From Aldrovandia affinis (Eukaryota > Chordata > Actinopteri > Notacanthiformes > Halosauridae): a DNA stretch of 64,000 nucleotides. The first letter of the stretch is position 1, and every line of letters starts with the position of its first letter. Where the stretch lies: NCBI GenBank assembly GCA_029706075.1, contig JAINUG010000026.1, positions 186,001-250,000 of the forward strand, written 5' to 3'. Positions 11,025 to 22,375 of the stretch are shown piece after piece. A program made the translations under genes and the position numbers. Under the pieces are notes generated by a model. That model did not search any database. It saw only the letters and a program-made list of their open reading frames with translations, and was not told the DNA's origin.

Positions 11025-11105
11025 CAGATTGAACCCTATAATTCTAATTCTTATTCTAAATTATGTCCACATTGAGCTTCTGTTTAGCCTTTCAAGCCCA
11101 CATCT

Positions 11106-12320
11106 GGGCCCGTATTCACAAAGAATTTTATCTTACCACTAGGAGTACTTCTAAATCGCACTAAAACCTTTTAGTTAGGAGTCCCACCTTAAAACCTATT
11201 CACAAAGCTCCAAAGTCAAACTCTTACTAAGGAATTCCTAGAATTGTGAAACTAAGAGTGAGGGCGGGGTTGACGTCGTTGCTAAGGATGACGTTGTTTC
11301 TCATGAACGAGCTTACTCAGAATGCCCACAGTGATTGGCTGATATAGGGGATGGGGCTCTCCCCGCGTACGGATCAACCCCCAAGGTTCGGCACGCATAT
11401 GATCCGCGGATTAATAGCTAAATTGAACCATCATAGAAAAATACAAATACAGCCGCTGTTATATAAACCATATATGTTTTGGTTTGCTTTGTTTTTCATA
11501 CTAAATGCCTTTCTGGGAGGCATGTTTTTCAAAACGCGACCGAATTAAATAGAATTGAAACATTAGCGATCTTTTATTTTTTTATTAAATTAATACAGGC
11601 ATAAGACCACCCTAGTTACATCGCCTAAGGCGTACTGAATCTAAAAATGTATTTTGTGAAATTTTCGAATAAAGATTTCGTGAAATAACTTACATTGAAA
11701 AACTGAAATTATCATTCATTAAATTCCTTGAGAATAGTTCCGGGCAATTTTTGGTGGAAACGCGCCTTTGGTCGCCGTTATTATCATTTTTTGCTGATCC
11801 GAAAAATGATCCGATGCACCCCTATTATATTCTAATAAAGATTCTAAAATACAAATGTAGGCTACGTGTCACTGATTTAACATGAAACCAAGAATACCGA
11901 CTAGTCAATTGGTTACATGTCTGCATCTCGTAAACAATCACCGGGTATCTATATATAATATATATAATATTATATATAGGCTATAATACCCTCGCGATTG
12001 AGGCGGTACCTTTTTATGAGCTCTGTATCATTCAATATCTCCAGTGTTAACGCGATTGCGACAACGATTGCCGCCAGCAGCAGATTTTCGGATCGCCGTG
12101 AGTAGGTCTTTAGCGACTTAGAAGTCCTCTTGCCTGCTTCTAACTTCTCCTGGACTTAGGAGCTGTTTTTAGCTCTCAAACCCTTTGTGAAATACTCTTA
12201 TCCCAAAAATGTAGGACTCCTAAATTTATGAGTGACACGCCCATTATTTTGGGGACTTGCTCCTAAATTTCGCAGTTAGGACCAACTTCTACCCTTAAAA
12301 TTCTTTGTGAATACGGGCCC
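11106..12320. mobile_element. DNA transposon with 25-bp perfect TIRs
   Basis: GGGCCCGTATTCACAAAG at 11106 is mirrored exactly by CTTTGTGAATACGGGCCC ending at 12320, and the identity extends inward to about 25 bases. Sub-terminal sequence (CTAGGAGTACTTCTAAA, CCTAACTGCGAAATTTAGG-like) also looks semi-symmetric. No transposase reading frame remains. The superfamily is uncertain: no clear target duplication was seen, and PIF/Harbinger is a possibility. A hAT copy occupies 11343-11823, so the host element is about 730 bp. Confidence 0.65.
11343..11823 (-). mobile_element. Non-autonomous hAT, same family as 30267-31826
   Basis: Read on the minus strand it starts TAGGGGTGCATCGGATCATT. It ends with a block containing TTAGCTATTAATCCGCGGATC, ATATGCGTGCCGAACCTTGG and GATCCGTACGC. 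Both blocks match the two ends of the element at 30267-31826, so this is a shorter deletion copy in the opposite orientation. The target duplication is not clear. It sits inside the 11106-12320 transposon. Confidence 0.6.
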
Positions 12321-12818
12321 TGAAACCTTAACCAAATTTGCTTTCTAGTTACAGAGTTTACAGCCGTTTTCCATCAAACTGTTCATGGTTCTGTCCACCG
12401 GGGCTCAAGTCTCAAAGCCTGTTTTGTTGCCGACTGTGTTAGGAAGCTGAACATTCCAAAGGCTGTTGTGTCAACCTTCAGAGAGATGACAGCTCCTCTC
12501 AACATGTTGTCCATGTGACCAGGGTTCAATACATTAACACACTGAAAGCATGTACTGAGCAGCAGAAGACAGATCAAGTGAGAGCACCGGAGTGTGTGAG
12601 TGAGATCTTGGGCTGGAAGCGGTGCCAGTGTGAAAAGAAAAACATGTGAATGGCTCCTAATGAATTGAGATGACACAAATTGTACAGAGCTCTAATGCGT
12701 TCGTGGGAAATGTGGTTCATCACTCACTGTCAGTTTCTTTTGTCAATGTTGTAAGTTACAGCCTATCACAAGAAAACCTTCTCCTTAATTTCAAACGTCA
12801 AGAATTATGTATATTATA
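12321..12818. other. Unannotated stretch
   Basis: No gene or repeat is recognised between two transposons. Confidence 0.4.
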
Positions 12819-12914
12819 TACAGTGGTGAGAAAAAGTGTGTTAACCCGTCGGAATTGTCTGCATTTCTGAATAAAGTTGACCTAAAATGTGATCAGATCT
12901 TCATTGAAGTGACT

Positions 12915-13206
12915 TCTACTCTGCTCTTTTGCACACTCTTGCACCTTAACTGTGTACATAACCATCATCTGTACTGTATTTGTATATTTGTATTTGTATT
13001 TGTATATTAGCACTGTACTGTATTGTATTGTATTGTATTATATTATATTATATTATATTGTATTGTATTGTATTTTTATTACACTTTTATATATTTTTTC
13101 TAAGCTCTTGTTATTGTTTTGGTTGTATGTTGACACCCTTGTACAATTCCTTGTACATCGTACTTGGCCAATAAATAATTCTGATTCTGATTCTGATTCT
13201 GATTCT
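12915..13206 (+). mobile_element. 5'-truncated LINE 3' end with (GATTCT)n tail
   Basis: The segment includes TGTACAATTCCTTGTACATC, TTGGCCAATAAATAATTCTG and ends in four TTCTGA hexamers. This is the terminal layout of Rex1/CR1-like LINEs, as at 41080-41168. It also holds a TATTG/TATTA pentamer run (13013-13070). It splits the left inverted repeat of the host Tc1 element, so it inserted later. Confidence 0.7.
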
Positions 13207-13353
13207 AAAAGATGAAGAGAACCCAATAAACAAGTAACACAGAAAATTGCCTTTTTAAAATGTATTTACTGAGCAAAATGACACAACATCTAAATTCTTT
13301 GTTGGAAAAAGTATGTGAACCTCTACAATTATCAGTTTAATTAAGGGGGTAAT

Positions 13354-13428
13354 TAAATCAAATCAAATCAAATCATCCTTTATTGTCATTGTACATGTAC
13401 AACGAAATTTGAGATGCAGTCCTTGACT
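13354..13428 (-). mobile_element. LINE 3' tail fragment, (AAATC)n
   Basis: AAATC pentamers followed by CTTTATTGTCATTGTACATG and ACAACGAAATTTGAG. This is the reverse complement of a LINE 3' end like that at 48340-48388. It falls between the left IR and the transposase start of the Tc1 element. The right limit is approximate. Confidence 0.6.
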
Positions 13429-13560
13429 GTGCCGGTGTTTCAATCAATGGGATGACCATCAGGAGTGAGTTTGGGTGGCCTTGCCCTATGTAAAAAACAT
13501 AAACCTGGGTCTTCACTATCAAAGTCTGGTCTTCACCACAGAGGTTTGTGGAAGCGTGCC

Positions 13561-14410
13561 ATGCCTCAATCAAAGGAGATTTCTGAGGACATCAGAAAAA
13601 GAGTTGTCGATGCTCATCAAGCTGGAAAAGGTTACAAAACCATTTCAAAATAGTTTAGGCTCCACCAATCCACTGTCAGGCAGATAGTGTACACATTTTT
13701 AAAAATTCAACACCAATGTTACTCTCCGCAGGAGTGGTCGTCCAACAAAAAACACTCCAACAGCAAGGCGTACAATATTCAAGGTCACAAAGAACCCCAG
13801 GGTAACGTCTAAGGATTTGCAGGCCTCTCTTGCATTGGCTAATGTCAATCACCATCAGGAAAACACTGAACAAGAATGGTGCGCATGGGAGTATAGCAAG
13901 GAGGAAGCCACTACTCTCCAAAAAGAACATTGCTGCCTGTCTAAAGTTTGCTAAAGATCACCTGGATGTGCCAAAAGACAATTGGAAGAATGTTCTGTGG
14001 ACAGATTAATCGAAAATATAACTTTTTGACTTAAATGCGAAATTATATGTTTGGCGAAAACCAAACACTGCATTCCAACATAAGAACCTCATCCCAACCG
14101 TGAACTGAAGCTCAACAGAAGGTGGGTCATGCAGCAAGACAATGACCCTAAACACACAAGTCAGTCTACCAAAGAATGGTTGAAGCAGAATACATTTTGT
14201 GTTTTGGAATGGCCGAGTCAAAGTCCAGACCTTAATCCAATGGAAATGTTGCGAAGCGAGGAGTTCATGCCAGGAAGCAAACCAACATAACTGAGTTGAA
14301 GCAGTTGTCTAAGGAGGAATGGGCCAAGCCGATGTGTGGGACTGATCAACAGTTACCGGAAACGTTTGGTTGAAGTCATTGCTGCACAAGGGGGTCAGAC
14401 CAGTTACTGA
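13561..14410 (+). pseudogene. Tc1-like DD34E transposase pseudogene
   Basis: The frame opens with MPQSKEISEDIRKRVVDAHQ, a standard Tc1 N-terminal helix-turn-helix region. It is cut by an amber stop (residue about 31) where a glutamate would be expected, followed by several frameshifts. In the catalytic domain the first Asp is visible in LWTD, followed at once by a stop, and the second in [12 protein letters not shown]. The Glu stands in SPDLNPME, 34 residues after the second Asp, so this is the DD34E class. The C-terminus IAAQGGQTSY precedes the stop. It cannot make an active transposase. The enzyme would cut and paste the element at TA sites. Confidence 0.8.
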
Positions 14411-14633
14411 AAGCAAAGGTTCACATACTTTTTCCGACAAAGACATTTAATGTTGGATAATTTTGTTCAATAAATAAATGAAAAAGTATCATGTTTTGTG
14501 TTATTTGTTTAACTCAGTTCTCTTTATCTTTCATCTAAGTCTTACAAAAGGACTTAGATGAAGATCTGATCACATTTGACATCAAATTCATGCAGAAAAT
14601 TCTAAAGGGTTCACATACTTTTTATCGCCACTG

Positions 14634-16729
14634 TATATATTATATATTACGTGTGTCAAAACATGACGCGTCAAGAGGAGACATGACAGCTGACAATTTA
14701 GCTTGTCATGAGACGTACTATATGATGTGAATGAGGGGGCAAGTCTCCTTTATGATTGTAAACGAGAGGCCTTGGATCATAGCCCTGAGACAGCTACACC
14801 AGTAGCTCACACTGTCACACACATGTTGTCTTATACAATGGTGATAGGGCGTGACAAGAGAGAGAAGGCTGACAAGTGTATGACTGTTTCCTACCTGTCA
14901 GGCCAGCTATGTGCAGAACAGAGTGACATACTCCTTAGCCCTGCTGCAGGGGCTGCATCGTCCATACCTCTATAGATTCTCTGCAGAGTGGTAGAATTTA
15001 GAGAGAGAGACTAGACACTGGACTGCCGGTAAATACCAAGAAACTTACTGAAATGCCCCTTCACAGATGTAATCTCTTATATTTACAAGGCATTATTGGG
15101 GAGTGTCCACCAAAAGCTTTCCTAAGACAACATCAGGAGTCAGACATCACAAGCCTGTGATTAGTAACTTGCATGCCTTCTTTGGAATTAATCACTTGTA
15201 TAAACCTGTTACACAAAATATGTAATGAATGAACTCATTGCAAAGCACCATGTGGGTCTGTGGCACAATGTTGAGAGTGAAAGGGGAAGAGGTTGCTGGT
15301 TATTGATTATAGGTTACACAGTCAACTGGATGTTCCACGCATTTAAAGGCATTCATGGGAAATGTGGTTCATAATAGAACAGTGTGGGATAGAGACGTCC
15401 TCTTGAGCTGTAGGGTGGGCAGTTGCTGATAGAACAACTGAGGTCTGGCTCAAGGGACTTCTGCTGCAGACAAAGCTCTTCCTCATCTACCACACGTGCA
15501 CGTGGGCATGTGGGCACACAATTCCCAATATAGCAGCCAACTGCATTTGTCAATGACTTCTCATGGCAGTCACTCATTCATTTCACATGTGGTACATTCG
15601 TCAGGCTTGGGCAATGGGCATGTACGATTTGCTTGTCATGGACTCCAGGTCAATTGCCCTGCCGAGCAATGTACATTATGTTCACATAACACATCTTTTG
15701 TCCAACATAATTGAGAAAATGTATTGCTAATAGTGTGTGGCTAATGTGGGTGAAATACATCTTAAACCTAAATGCCACCCAATATTGTCCCGGAACATGA
15801 TTTTAATAAAATATGTTCAAAAGCTACTTTTGTCTTTGGGTATGCATACACTAGTCTGATAAACAAGACATTAGTGCAGTTTTTTTTAAATCAGTATCCA
15901 CTCATTCGGCTAATATTTTCAACATTTCTCAAAAACTGTGTTCAGACATACTCTTGACCACAGTCCCCAGCCTTTCAGCTTAAAAGCATTGTAGTTGACT
16001 GCACTCTCGAGTTCCAAATATGTATTTGACTGCTTTTTACAGTGAGCCCAACTGGAGACTTCTCGTAAAACCACTCACTCTAGTCACTTAAAACACTATC
16101 ATCTCCATAAATGGACATAAACTGAAATAGCACTGCCGGCTAGAGGGCCCATTATCTTTTCATTTCCTTATAAAAAGAGGGAAAAAAGGAAAAAGACAAT
16201 GCTTAAATCAACACTGAAGAGGGAAATTTATTTCATTCTTTCCTTTCACAAGACTATGGTATGATGTCAGAGCCAATAACCTCACATATAAAAGGAACTC
16301 TGAATACTTTGTTTCTTCCCAGAGTTCTTTCCCCATGGTGGCTGATGACAAATACATTTTACATGTGTGATACTTAATTTGTATACCCTAGTGAAACATG
16401 AAGCCATGAGAGGTAACAATACAGTTCCCAAAGATTGAGAAGAACTTATGAAAGTAGCATGTTAAAGCAGATTTTTTGTTGTTGTTATTGTTATTGTTTA
16501 AAATAATTATTAGGAGTTTGAATAATTGTGACGTGTTTTTGGGGAAAATAATATTACTTGTTAAACAAAATATTTTTATCTGAGAAATTGTATTATTATA
16601 AAAGAATATCATAACACCTTTTTTGAGCATACAATATACGTAGCTCATCACCTTTATTGTTTATTTTATACAGCTTTGCTCATCTTTATCAAGGCTGGAA
16701 ATAATTTTGGAGGGCACTGCACACTCTAT
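14634..16729. other. Unannotated stretch
   Basis: About 2.1 kb without recognisable repeat or gene. Short AT-rich motifs and an oligo-T/GTT run near 16474-16498 are the only irregularities. The frames present show no domain features. Confidence 0.4.
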
Positions 16730-16799
16730 TAGACCACTTTATTAGGTGGACCTGGACACCTACTCGTTAATGCAATGATCTAATCAGCCAATCATGTGG

Positions 16800-16948
16800 T
16801 GGTTCTGTGTGGCTCAGTAGGTAAAGCATTGCATTGGCAATGCTTAGGTTGTGGGTTCAATTCAGACTGGGACCACATATACTGAAAAATGTATGCATTC
16901 ACTACTGTAAGTCGGTTTGGATAAAAGCATCTTCTAAATGCATATAAG
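16800..16948 (+). mobile_element. tRNA-derived SINE inside a Tc1 element
   Basis: The head TGTGTGGCTCAGTAGGTAAA (A box) and GTGGGTTCAATTC (B box) are followed by the body ACCACATATACTGAAAAATG and the tail GTAAGTCGGTTTGGATAAAA...TAAATGCAT. The pentamer TGTGG flanks it (16795-16799 and 16949-16953), and the Tc1 sequence resumes directly after. It belongs to the same family as 3784-3916 and 43329-43470. Confidence 0.8.
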
Positions 16949-16984
16949 TGTGGCAGCAACTCAATGCATAAGAGCATACAGATA

Positions 16985-17981
16985 TGGTCAAGAGGTTCAG
17001 TTGTTGTTCAGACCAAAAATCTGAATGGGGAAGAAATGTGATCTAAGTGACTTTGAAACTGCTGATCTCATGGGATTTTCACACACAGTCTCTAGAGTTT
17101 ACAGAGAATGGTGTGAAAAACAAAAAACATCCAGTGATCGGCAGTTCTGTAGGCGAAAACGTCTTGAGAGAGGTTAATGTGAGAGGTCAGAGGAGAATGG
17201 CCAGACTGGTTCAACCTGACAGGAAGGTAACAGTAACTCAAATAACCACGCGTTACAACAATGGTATGCAGAAGAGCATCTCACGTCGAACGTTGAAGTG
17301 GATGGGCTACAGTAGCAGAGGACCACACTGGGTTCTACTCCTGTCAGCTACAGTGGGCACAGGCTCACTAAAACTGGACAGTTGAAGATTGGAAAAACGT
17401 TGCCTGGTCTGACTAATCTCAATTTCTGCTGTGACATGCAGTTGGTAAGGTCAGAATTTGGCGAAAACAACATAAATCCATGCATCCATCCTGCCTTGTG
17501 TCAACGGTTCAGGCTGGTGGTGGTGGTGTAATGGTGTGGGGAATGTTTTCTTGGCACACATTAGGCCCCTTAATACCAATTGAGCATCGTTTTAATGCCA
17601 CAGCCTACCCGGGTCTTGTTGCTGACCGTGTGCATCCCTTTATGGCCACAGTCTTCCAATGGCTACTTCCAGCAGGATAATGCGCCATGTCACAAAGCAC
17701 ACGTCATCTCAAGCTGGTTCCACGAACATGACAATGAGTTCAGTGTGCTCCAATGGCCTCCACAGTCACCAAATCTCAGTCCAATAGAGCGCCTTTGGGA
17801 AGTGGTGGAACGGGAGATTCGCAACATGAATGTGCAGCCAACAAATCTGCAGCAACTGCGTGATGCTATCATGTCAACATGGATCAGAATCTCTGAGGAA
17901 TGTTTCCAGCACCTTGTTGAATCCATGCCACAAAGAATTCAGGGTGTTCTGGGGGCAAAGGGGCATCGTACCCAGTACTAG
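16985..17981 (+). pseudogene. Tc1-like DD36E transposase pseudogene
   Basis: The N-terminal half is broken by stops and frameshifts. The 3' half is well preserved. One frame has VMVWGMFSWHTLGPLIPIEH, and an overlapping frame has YFQQDNAPCHKAHVISSW and PQSPNLSPIERLWE, ending GHRTQY. Between the second catalytic Asp (QQD) and the Glu (SPIE) I count 36 residues, not the usual 34, so it falls in the DD36E group (described as Incomer/IC in animals). The first Asp is probably in the LPGL-T-D-like remnant near 17408. The frameshift near 17660-17670, between the two preserved frames, and earlier stops make it inactive. Confidence 0.75.
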
Positions 17982-18026
17982 AAAGGTGTACCTACTAAAG
18001 AGGCCACTTAGTGTATATTTATATAT

Positions 18027-18487
18027 TACGGCATCACAAGGGGCAGCCTGGTTAAATGGCTGCCTGCCCCTTTAAACTCTTGTGAGCCACTAGAGCCATC
18101 GGAACTACAACTCCCAGCAGCCTGGAGTCCCACACCTGGCCACCAGCTGAAGTAAATGAGACAACAACTGTTGGCAGCTGACTTCAAATTGGGACTCAAT
18201 AAAAGGACTGGTTGTGCTGAAGGAGAGAAAAAGAGCGTTTGGAAGGCAGCAAGCTGTGCTGCAGGCCTAATTTTTTATGTTTGAGTTTGGAGTTTGGAGT
18301 TTGGTTCGTTTTTGGAAAATATTCTTTAAGTTGTCAAATTAGTGGTTAAGACTTTATTTTGTGTTTTGTAGAAATAATTTATTAAAATTATCGTTTTGTT
18401 TGGAATCCTGCCTCCTCTGCATTTCATCTCTTGCCTACACCCTCTGAAAAGGTCCTTGTGTGTCACCTCACCCCCAGTGACACTACA
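18027..18487 (+). mobile_element. Solo LTR, family A
   Basis: Collinear on the plus strand with the LTR at 22376-22940: GGCATCACAAGGGGCAGCCTG, GAGTCCCACACCTGGCCACC, AGCTGAAGTAAATGAGAC, a TATA-like CAATAAAAGG, the late block AATTTATTAAAATTATCG (poly-A signal region), CTACACCCTCTGAAAAGGTC and terminal GTGACACTACA. No internal retroelement DNA flanks it. The first bases (TACGG in place of TGTGG) look mutated. It lies directly downstream of the DD36E element. Confidence 0.7.
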
Positions 18488-18544
18488 ATATATATATGCA
18501 GGCTCGTATGTGAGTATGTAATTCTGTAGGAAGAATACAACACC

Positions 18545-19030
18545 ATTCCATGAGAAAGTCAATTACCTCTGCTTAGTTGATGGAAGTGGAAAATGCGGCC
18601 TCAGGCGTCATTCCAGAATATCCCATAAATGCTCAATTGGGTTCAGATCTTGTGACTGGGAAGGGCATGACATATGGATAATGTCAGTGTCATGCTCCTC
18701 AAACCACTGGGTGACCACTCATGCTCTATGGATGGGGGCATTGTCATCTTGAAAGACACCTCTCTCTGCAGGAAAGAAATGCTTTAACATGGTGAAGATA
18801 ATCACTCAACACCATTAAGTAATGATTAACATCTACCTTGTCTTGAAAGAGAATGAGTGCACCCAAACCATGACAGGAAAATGTGTCCCACGCCATTACT
18901 TAACCGCCAGAATCCATTACTGCGGATGGCACATTGAGATTTTAAAACCTCTTTTGCGAATGAGTTGTAGCCATGACGGAACACAGCAAAATACAAAGGC
19001 CTTCTTCCTAGTTGCTCAATCCAACAATTA
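18545..19030 (-). pseudogene. Tc1-like transposase relic
   Basis: On the minus strand the pieces QDDNAP-I-H-R-A and QDLNPIEHLWDILE are readable. They are the second Asp and the Glu regions of a Tc1 catalytic domain, 36 residues apart in the best alignment, with an internal stop between them. Upstream, WFGCTHSL corresponds to the degraded VMVWG-x-F-S-W block. Frameshifts are frequent and no TIRs are seen. Wording of the DNA matches the relic at 41257-41728 (for example GATGGGGGCATTGTCATC), so both are one family. Confidence 0.7.
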
Positions 19031-20488
19031 CTCCTTATGAGGGGAGTCTCTGAGGCAGGGTTTGGCACAAGCAGATGGAGAGAAGATGTCATCGGTCAGT
19101 GTTTGTTATGGGCACATAAGGAAATGATCTCAGCCAGTGTTGGTTATGGGGACATGGATCATACTTTTATACTTCTTTCACTTTTATAACTCTATTTCTT
19201 TTAACTCATTAATTCGTGACATATGTATTTAAATGTAGTGAACATTGACCAGGAATACAGATTGGAAGGACTCTAGGCCAGCACAGGTTCCAAATCTTTC
19301 TTTCTGAGCTGTGCCAGCCTTTCGGGCCCCAGAGACCTTTCCTGCAGATGTCTGCCTGCAGAAGTCTGTCCGGTGGTCTCCTTATTATAGTGAGTGAGTG
19401 TGTACAGAATTGAATCACTGGCTCAAGTCTGAGTAAAAATGCATTGATCATCAATCGTGTTTGGACTCTGATCTTCTTTGGGTAGTGATCATCCCCTTTG
19501 GTTATTATTGATTGATTATTGGCTCTTTTTTATAAGTGATCTCCTTCTGCCACTGGTGTTTGTCTTTTGCTGTGTCATGCCACAACAGAAAAATATATAT
19601 ACAGATGTAGGGGTGAAAGCAAACTAAATTGCAGCATGGCTCACCTACGTTTCTTGCAGCTCATCTTAAGATGCCTGTTAGTTTACTCTCAAATATAGGA
19701 CAGGACTTGCATCAAACACAAAGGAGTACCTCCTTTGTCAGTTACTTCAGCACTTTGTTTTTTACTTTCTCAGCGAGGAGGAAAATAAGTATACACAAAA
19801 GAAAACACAATGACAAGAGCAGGCAGTTTGGCCCATTTAGACCAAAGTGGCTCTGTCTCTACAACATGACCTGGTTCTATGCATTGACTCTCTTTGTAAA
19901 AAAAATACTTCCTAATATCATAGCGTAAATGTAGTGTAAGTGGACACTGCCAAGAATGCCCTGGTCTGATCAAGGAACCCTTACTTTTCTTTACCAGTAA
20001 TATTCATACCTCAATTGAGGATGGACTTCCATGCTGTTGCTAACCACTGCTTTGAGTCTTCAGTTTTTTTGTTTTTTTTCCTATCCTCTACTGAGTAGCT
20101 TCAGTCCCCAGTGTTTGGGGCTTAGCGTGAACGTAAAATGGGAGCATGCTCTCAGCTAGACAGTTGAGTATTCTGGCCATCATTTATTTAATGTAGATTC
20201 TGACACAACAGTCATACTGAGGTCAGTGCTTTAGGGTAGACTATCTATAAGCAGTTTATTCAGTCATCTACTCGCTAACTTTCTGTAGTGCAACATAATC
20301 CAATGTGTGTTGATTCAAGGAGTCTTTTAAATGATGCCCATAATAAGGAAAATAAGTAACATCGGTGAGGTGTTTAGGTGACATCCTCCATGTCAGTGCT
20401 ATGATGCACAGAGACATCAGCATCTGAGAGAAGAGACACTGCTGAACAGAGTATACACATACACACAAACGATGGGCACTTTGGGTTG

Positions 20489-20519
<31 letters not shown>

Positions 20520-21934
20520 CAGTCTGGGGCTGAATGTGAAATAATTTGTACACATGCCATCGTTTGTGGATCTCTGAAACTTTTCAGGCAGAATTGAACA
20601 GACTCTGAGCCACTTCAAAGAGCTGATTGTTCCCAAACGTCTGCAGTGTCTGTCTGTGAGATCACAATACCTTGGAGCTCTCGTACCTGCAGCCACCTCT
20701 ACGCATGATGAAGGATGACTCCATGCCATAAATAACCCCCCCCCCCCAAGAGATATAGATCTTCAGTCCAAATCGAAACATCCCTGCACCTCTCCTGCAT
20801 TACATTCCAAAATATTTAATTCCACAAACATCATTTCACTCATTTTCAGTGCAAGTGGAATAATTGTCACCCCTTCTGCACCTCAGATCCCACCCACCCA
20901 CACTTCTGAGAGTGTAATAGTACGATGTTATGTTGACACCCAAATCCTCTACAAACTGTAATGAAGTGCTGTTGACATTTACAGCTCTGTGTTGTGCTTG
21001 ATAATAATAGGATATGCATAATTTACAATGACAGAATGAATACTAACAACAGTAACAACATTTCAGATCTTTGTGGATACGCCTATAAGGAGAGCCTACA
21101 GAGAAGCACAATATCTCCAAGGTATAGTTTGCGGAGTAGTACCCTGCTTGCGTTGGCAGGTTGAGACTATGGTCACCTTAGCCAGGTTATCGCAGGAGTC
21201 CGACAACCACAGCGGAGGCATGATAATGTACCGGAGGAAAAACCGGTAAACACACATACCCCAAACACACATCCCACAGCAACATCAGAGAAGTTAACAC
21301 AGGCCTTTAGAAAGTCCTAAAGAGGATTATATTGGGGGGTTGGGGGGATAAAACACTAATCCAATCAAGTGCAGCACGTCACTTATCCTGAGCAAACACA
21401 GCCACTGCCTCATTAGCATCTGACAAGGCAATACTAATCCTCCCCGGGATAATCTTAAAAGCCACTTCAACCCCGCTTGCACAGGTGTGCTTCAGAATGC
21501 CAGCTCCAAGCAGGTCGAGCGGGGACACATGACAGACGGCAGGGCAGGGAAATGGGGTGGATTCGATTGGGATGAGGAGAGCAAAAGAGCCCCAGCCGCG
21601 TTATTAAACATGCTCTCCCCCCGTCAGACTTCTGACCCTGCTTCCTGTTTTTTTTTTTTTAATCCTCGGTGGTCAAAGGCAGGATTGCCAGCCCACATAG
21701 CTTGCCGGCTGTGTTTCCAATCAACACCTGGGCATGCAGGTAGAGCTGCCTGAGAGGGATAACAAGCCCAAGCGGACGTCCATGGTGCGTGTCTCAAAAA
21801 TCTAAAGACAACGGAACATTCAGAGCGAAGACAAACACAGAACCGTCCACTGTGACAGCTAGAGAACGTTCAGCGGGGGTAGAGCGGGATGAACAGCAGG
21901 AAGAGTGAGTCATGCTGAACAGGGGTCATGGGTT
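19031..21934. other. Unannotated stretch
   Basis: Nearly 3 kb of mostly unique DNA. The part around 19810-19930 (GAGCAGGCAGTTTGGCCCAT...GTAAAAAAAATACTTCCTAAT) faintly resembles an old dispersed vertebrate repeat. A C11 run is at about 20739-20748. A 153-codon minus frame at 20268-20729 runs through a CT microsatellite (Arg-Glu repeat) and is not credible. Confidence 0.4.
20489..20516. repeat. (CT)n microsatellite
   Basis: Pure CT dinucleotide run of 28 bases. Confidence 0.9.
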
Positions 21935-22080
21935 TTGTATTTATTGCCATTTACCTTGCCCTCTAAGGGGCTGAGTGGACCTAAATCATGCCAGGAAAAT
22001 GCACCCACACCATAACAGAGCCGCCAGAACAGGCTATCCCCCTTCGGTAGCTCGAACTGCGTCATGGGAAACAAGCTGTA
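21935..22080 (-). pseudogene. Tc1-like transposase fragment
   Basis: Minus-strand frame with RLCYGVGAFSWHDLGPLSPL and EGKVNGNKY, matching the conserved middle block of Tc1 transposases (V-M-V-W-G-x-F-S-W-x-x-L-G-P-L). The DNA is close to 41560-41640 (TTATTGGCATTTACCTTGCC type). It is only a piece of one element, without termini. Confidence 0.65.
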
Positions 22081-22375
22081 GGAGTGTATAAACGCAATCT
22101 GACTGAGCTTGAACAGCTCTGTAAGGAAGAATGTGAAAAAACGTTGCCCAATCCAAGCAAAGGGTGCTTCTACCAAGTACTAACTCAGACTTATCGATCC
22201 AAGTTTTTTTACATTTTTAATTAATGTTCAGAAATTGTGAAAAAAAATTCACATAAAGTTGTAGGGTAAAATGTGTAAATAAAGGAAGAAGTGGAAGAAG
22301 TCTGATTTAATGTTTTAATTTCATTAATGTGTTTGGGTGTAGACTTGTAGAGTGGCGCTGTATATATTGTATCCT
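22081..22375. other. Unannotated stretch
   Basis: AT-rich DNA between a Tc1 scrap and an LTR. No feature was seen. Confidence 0.4.

Larger units (their letters stand above)
12821..14633 (+). mobile_element. Tc1-like element with IR/DR arms, interrupted twice
   Basis: The outer ends are CAGTGGTGAGAAAAAGTGTG and the complement of CAGTGGCGATAAAAAGTATG, each next to TA. A second related direct repeat (GGAAAAAGTATGTGAACC, near 13300 and 14420) lies about 200 bases inside each end in the undisturbed arm. This is the IR/DR layout known from Sleeping Beauty-type elements. The transposase pseudogene lies between. The left arm contains a LINE 3' fragment (12915-13206), and a second LINE tail lies at about 13354-13428. 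Confidence 0.8.
16732..18010 (+). mobile_element. Tc1-like (DD36E) element interrupted by a SINE
   Basis: The left end has GACCACTTTATTAGGTGGACC and the right end the complementary AGGTGTACCTACTAAAGAGG...CCACT, each beside TA. The interior carries a transposase pseudogene of unusual catalytic spacing. A SINE at 16800-16948 splits the 5' untranslated part. Without the SINE the element is about 1.1 kb. Boundaries are accurate to a few bases. Confidence 0.75.

Noticed and set aside
10498-11075. Two plus-strand frames of 113 and 132 codons
   Set aside because: They lie in a high-copy retroposon with a target duplication and stay open only by chance.
20268-20729. A 153-codon minus-strand frame
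   Set aside because: It passes through a CT microsatellite read as Arg-Glu repeats and has no domain on either side.
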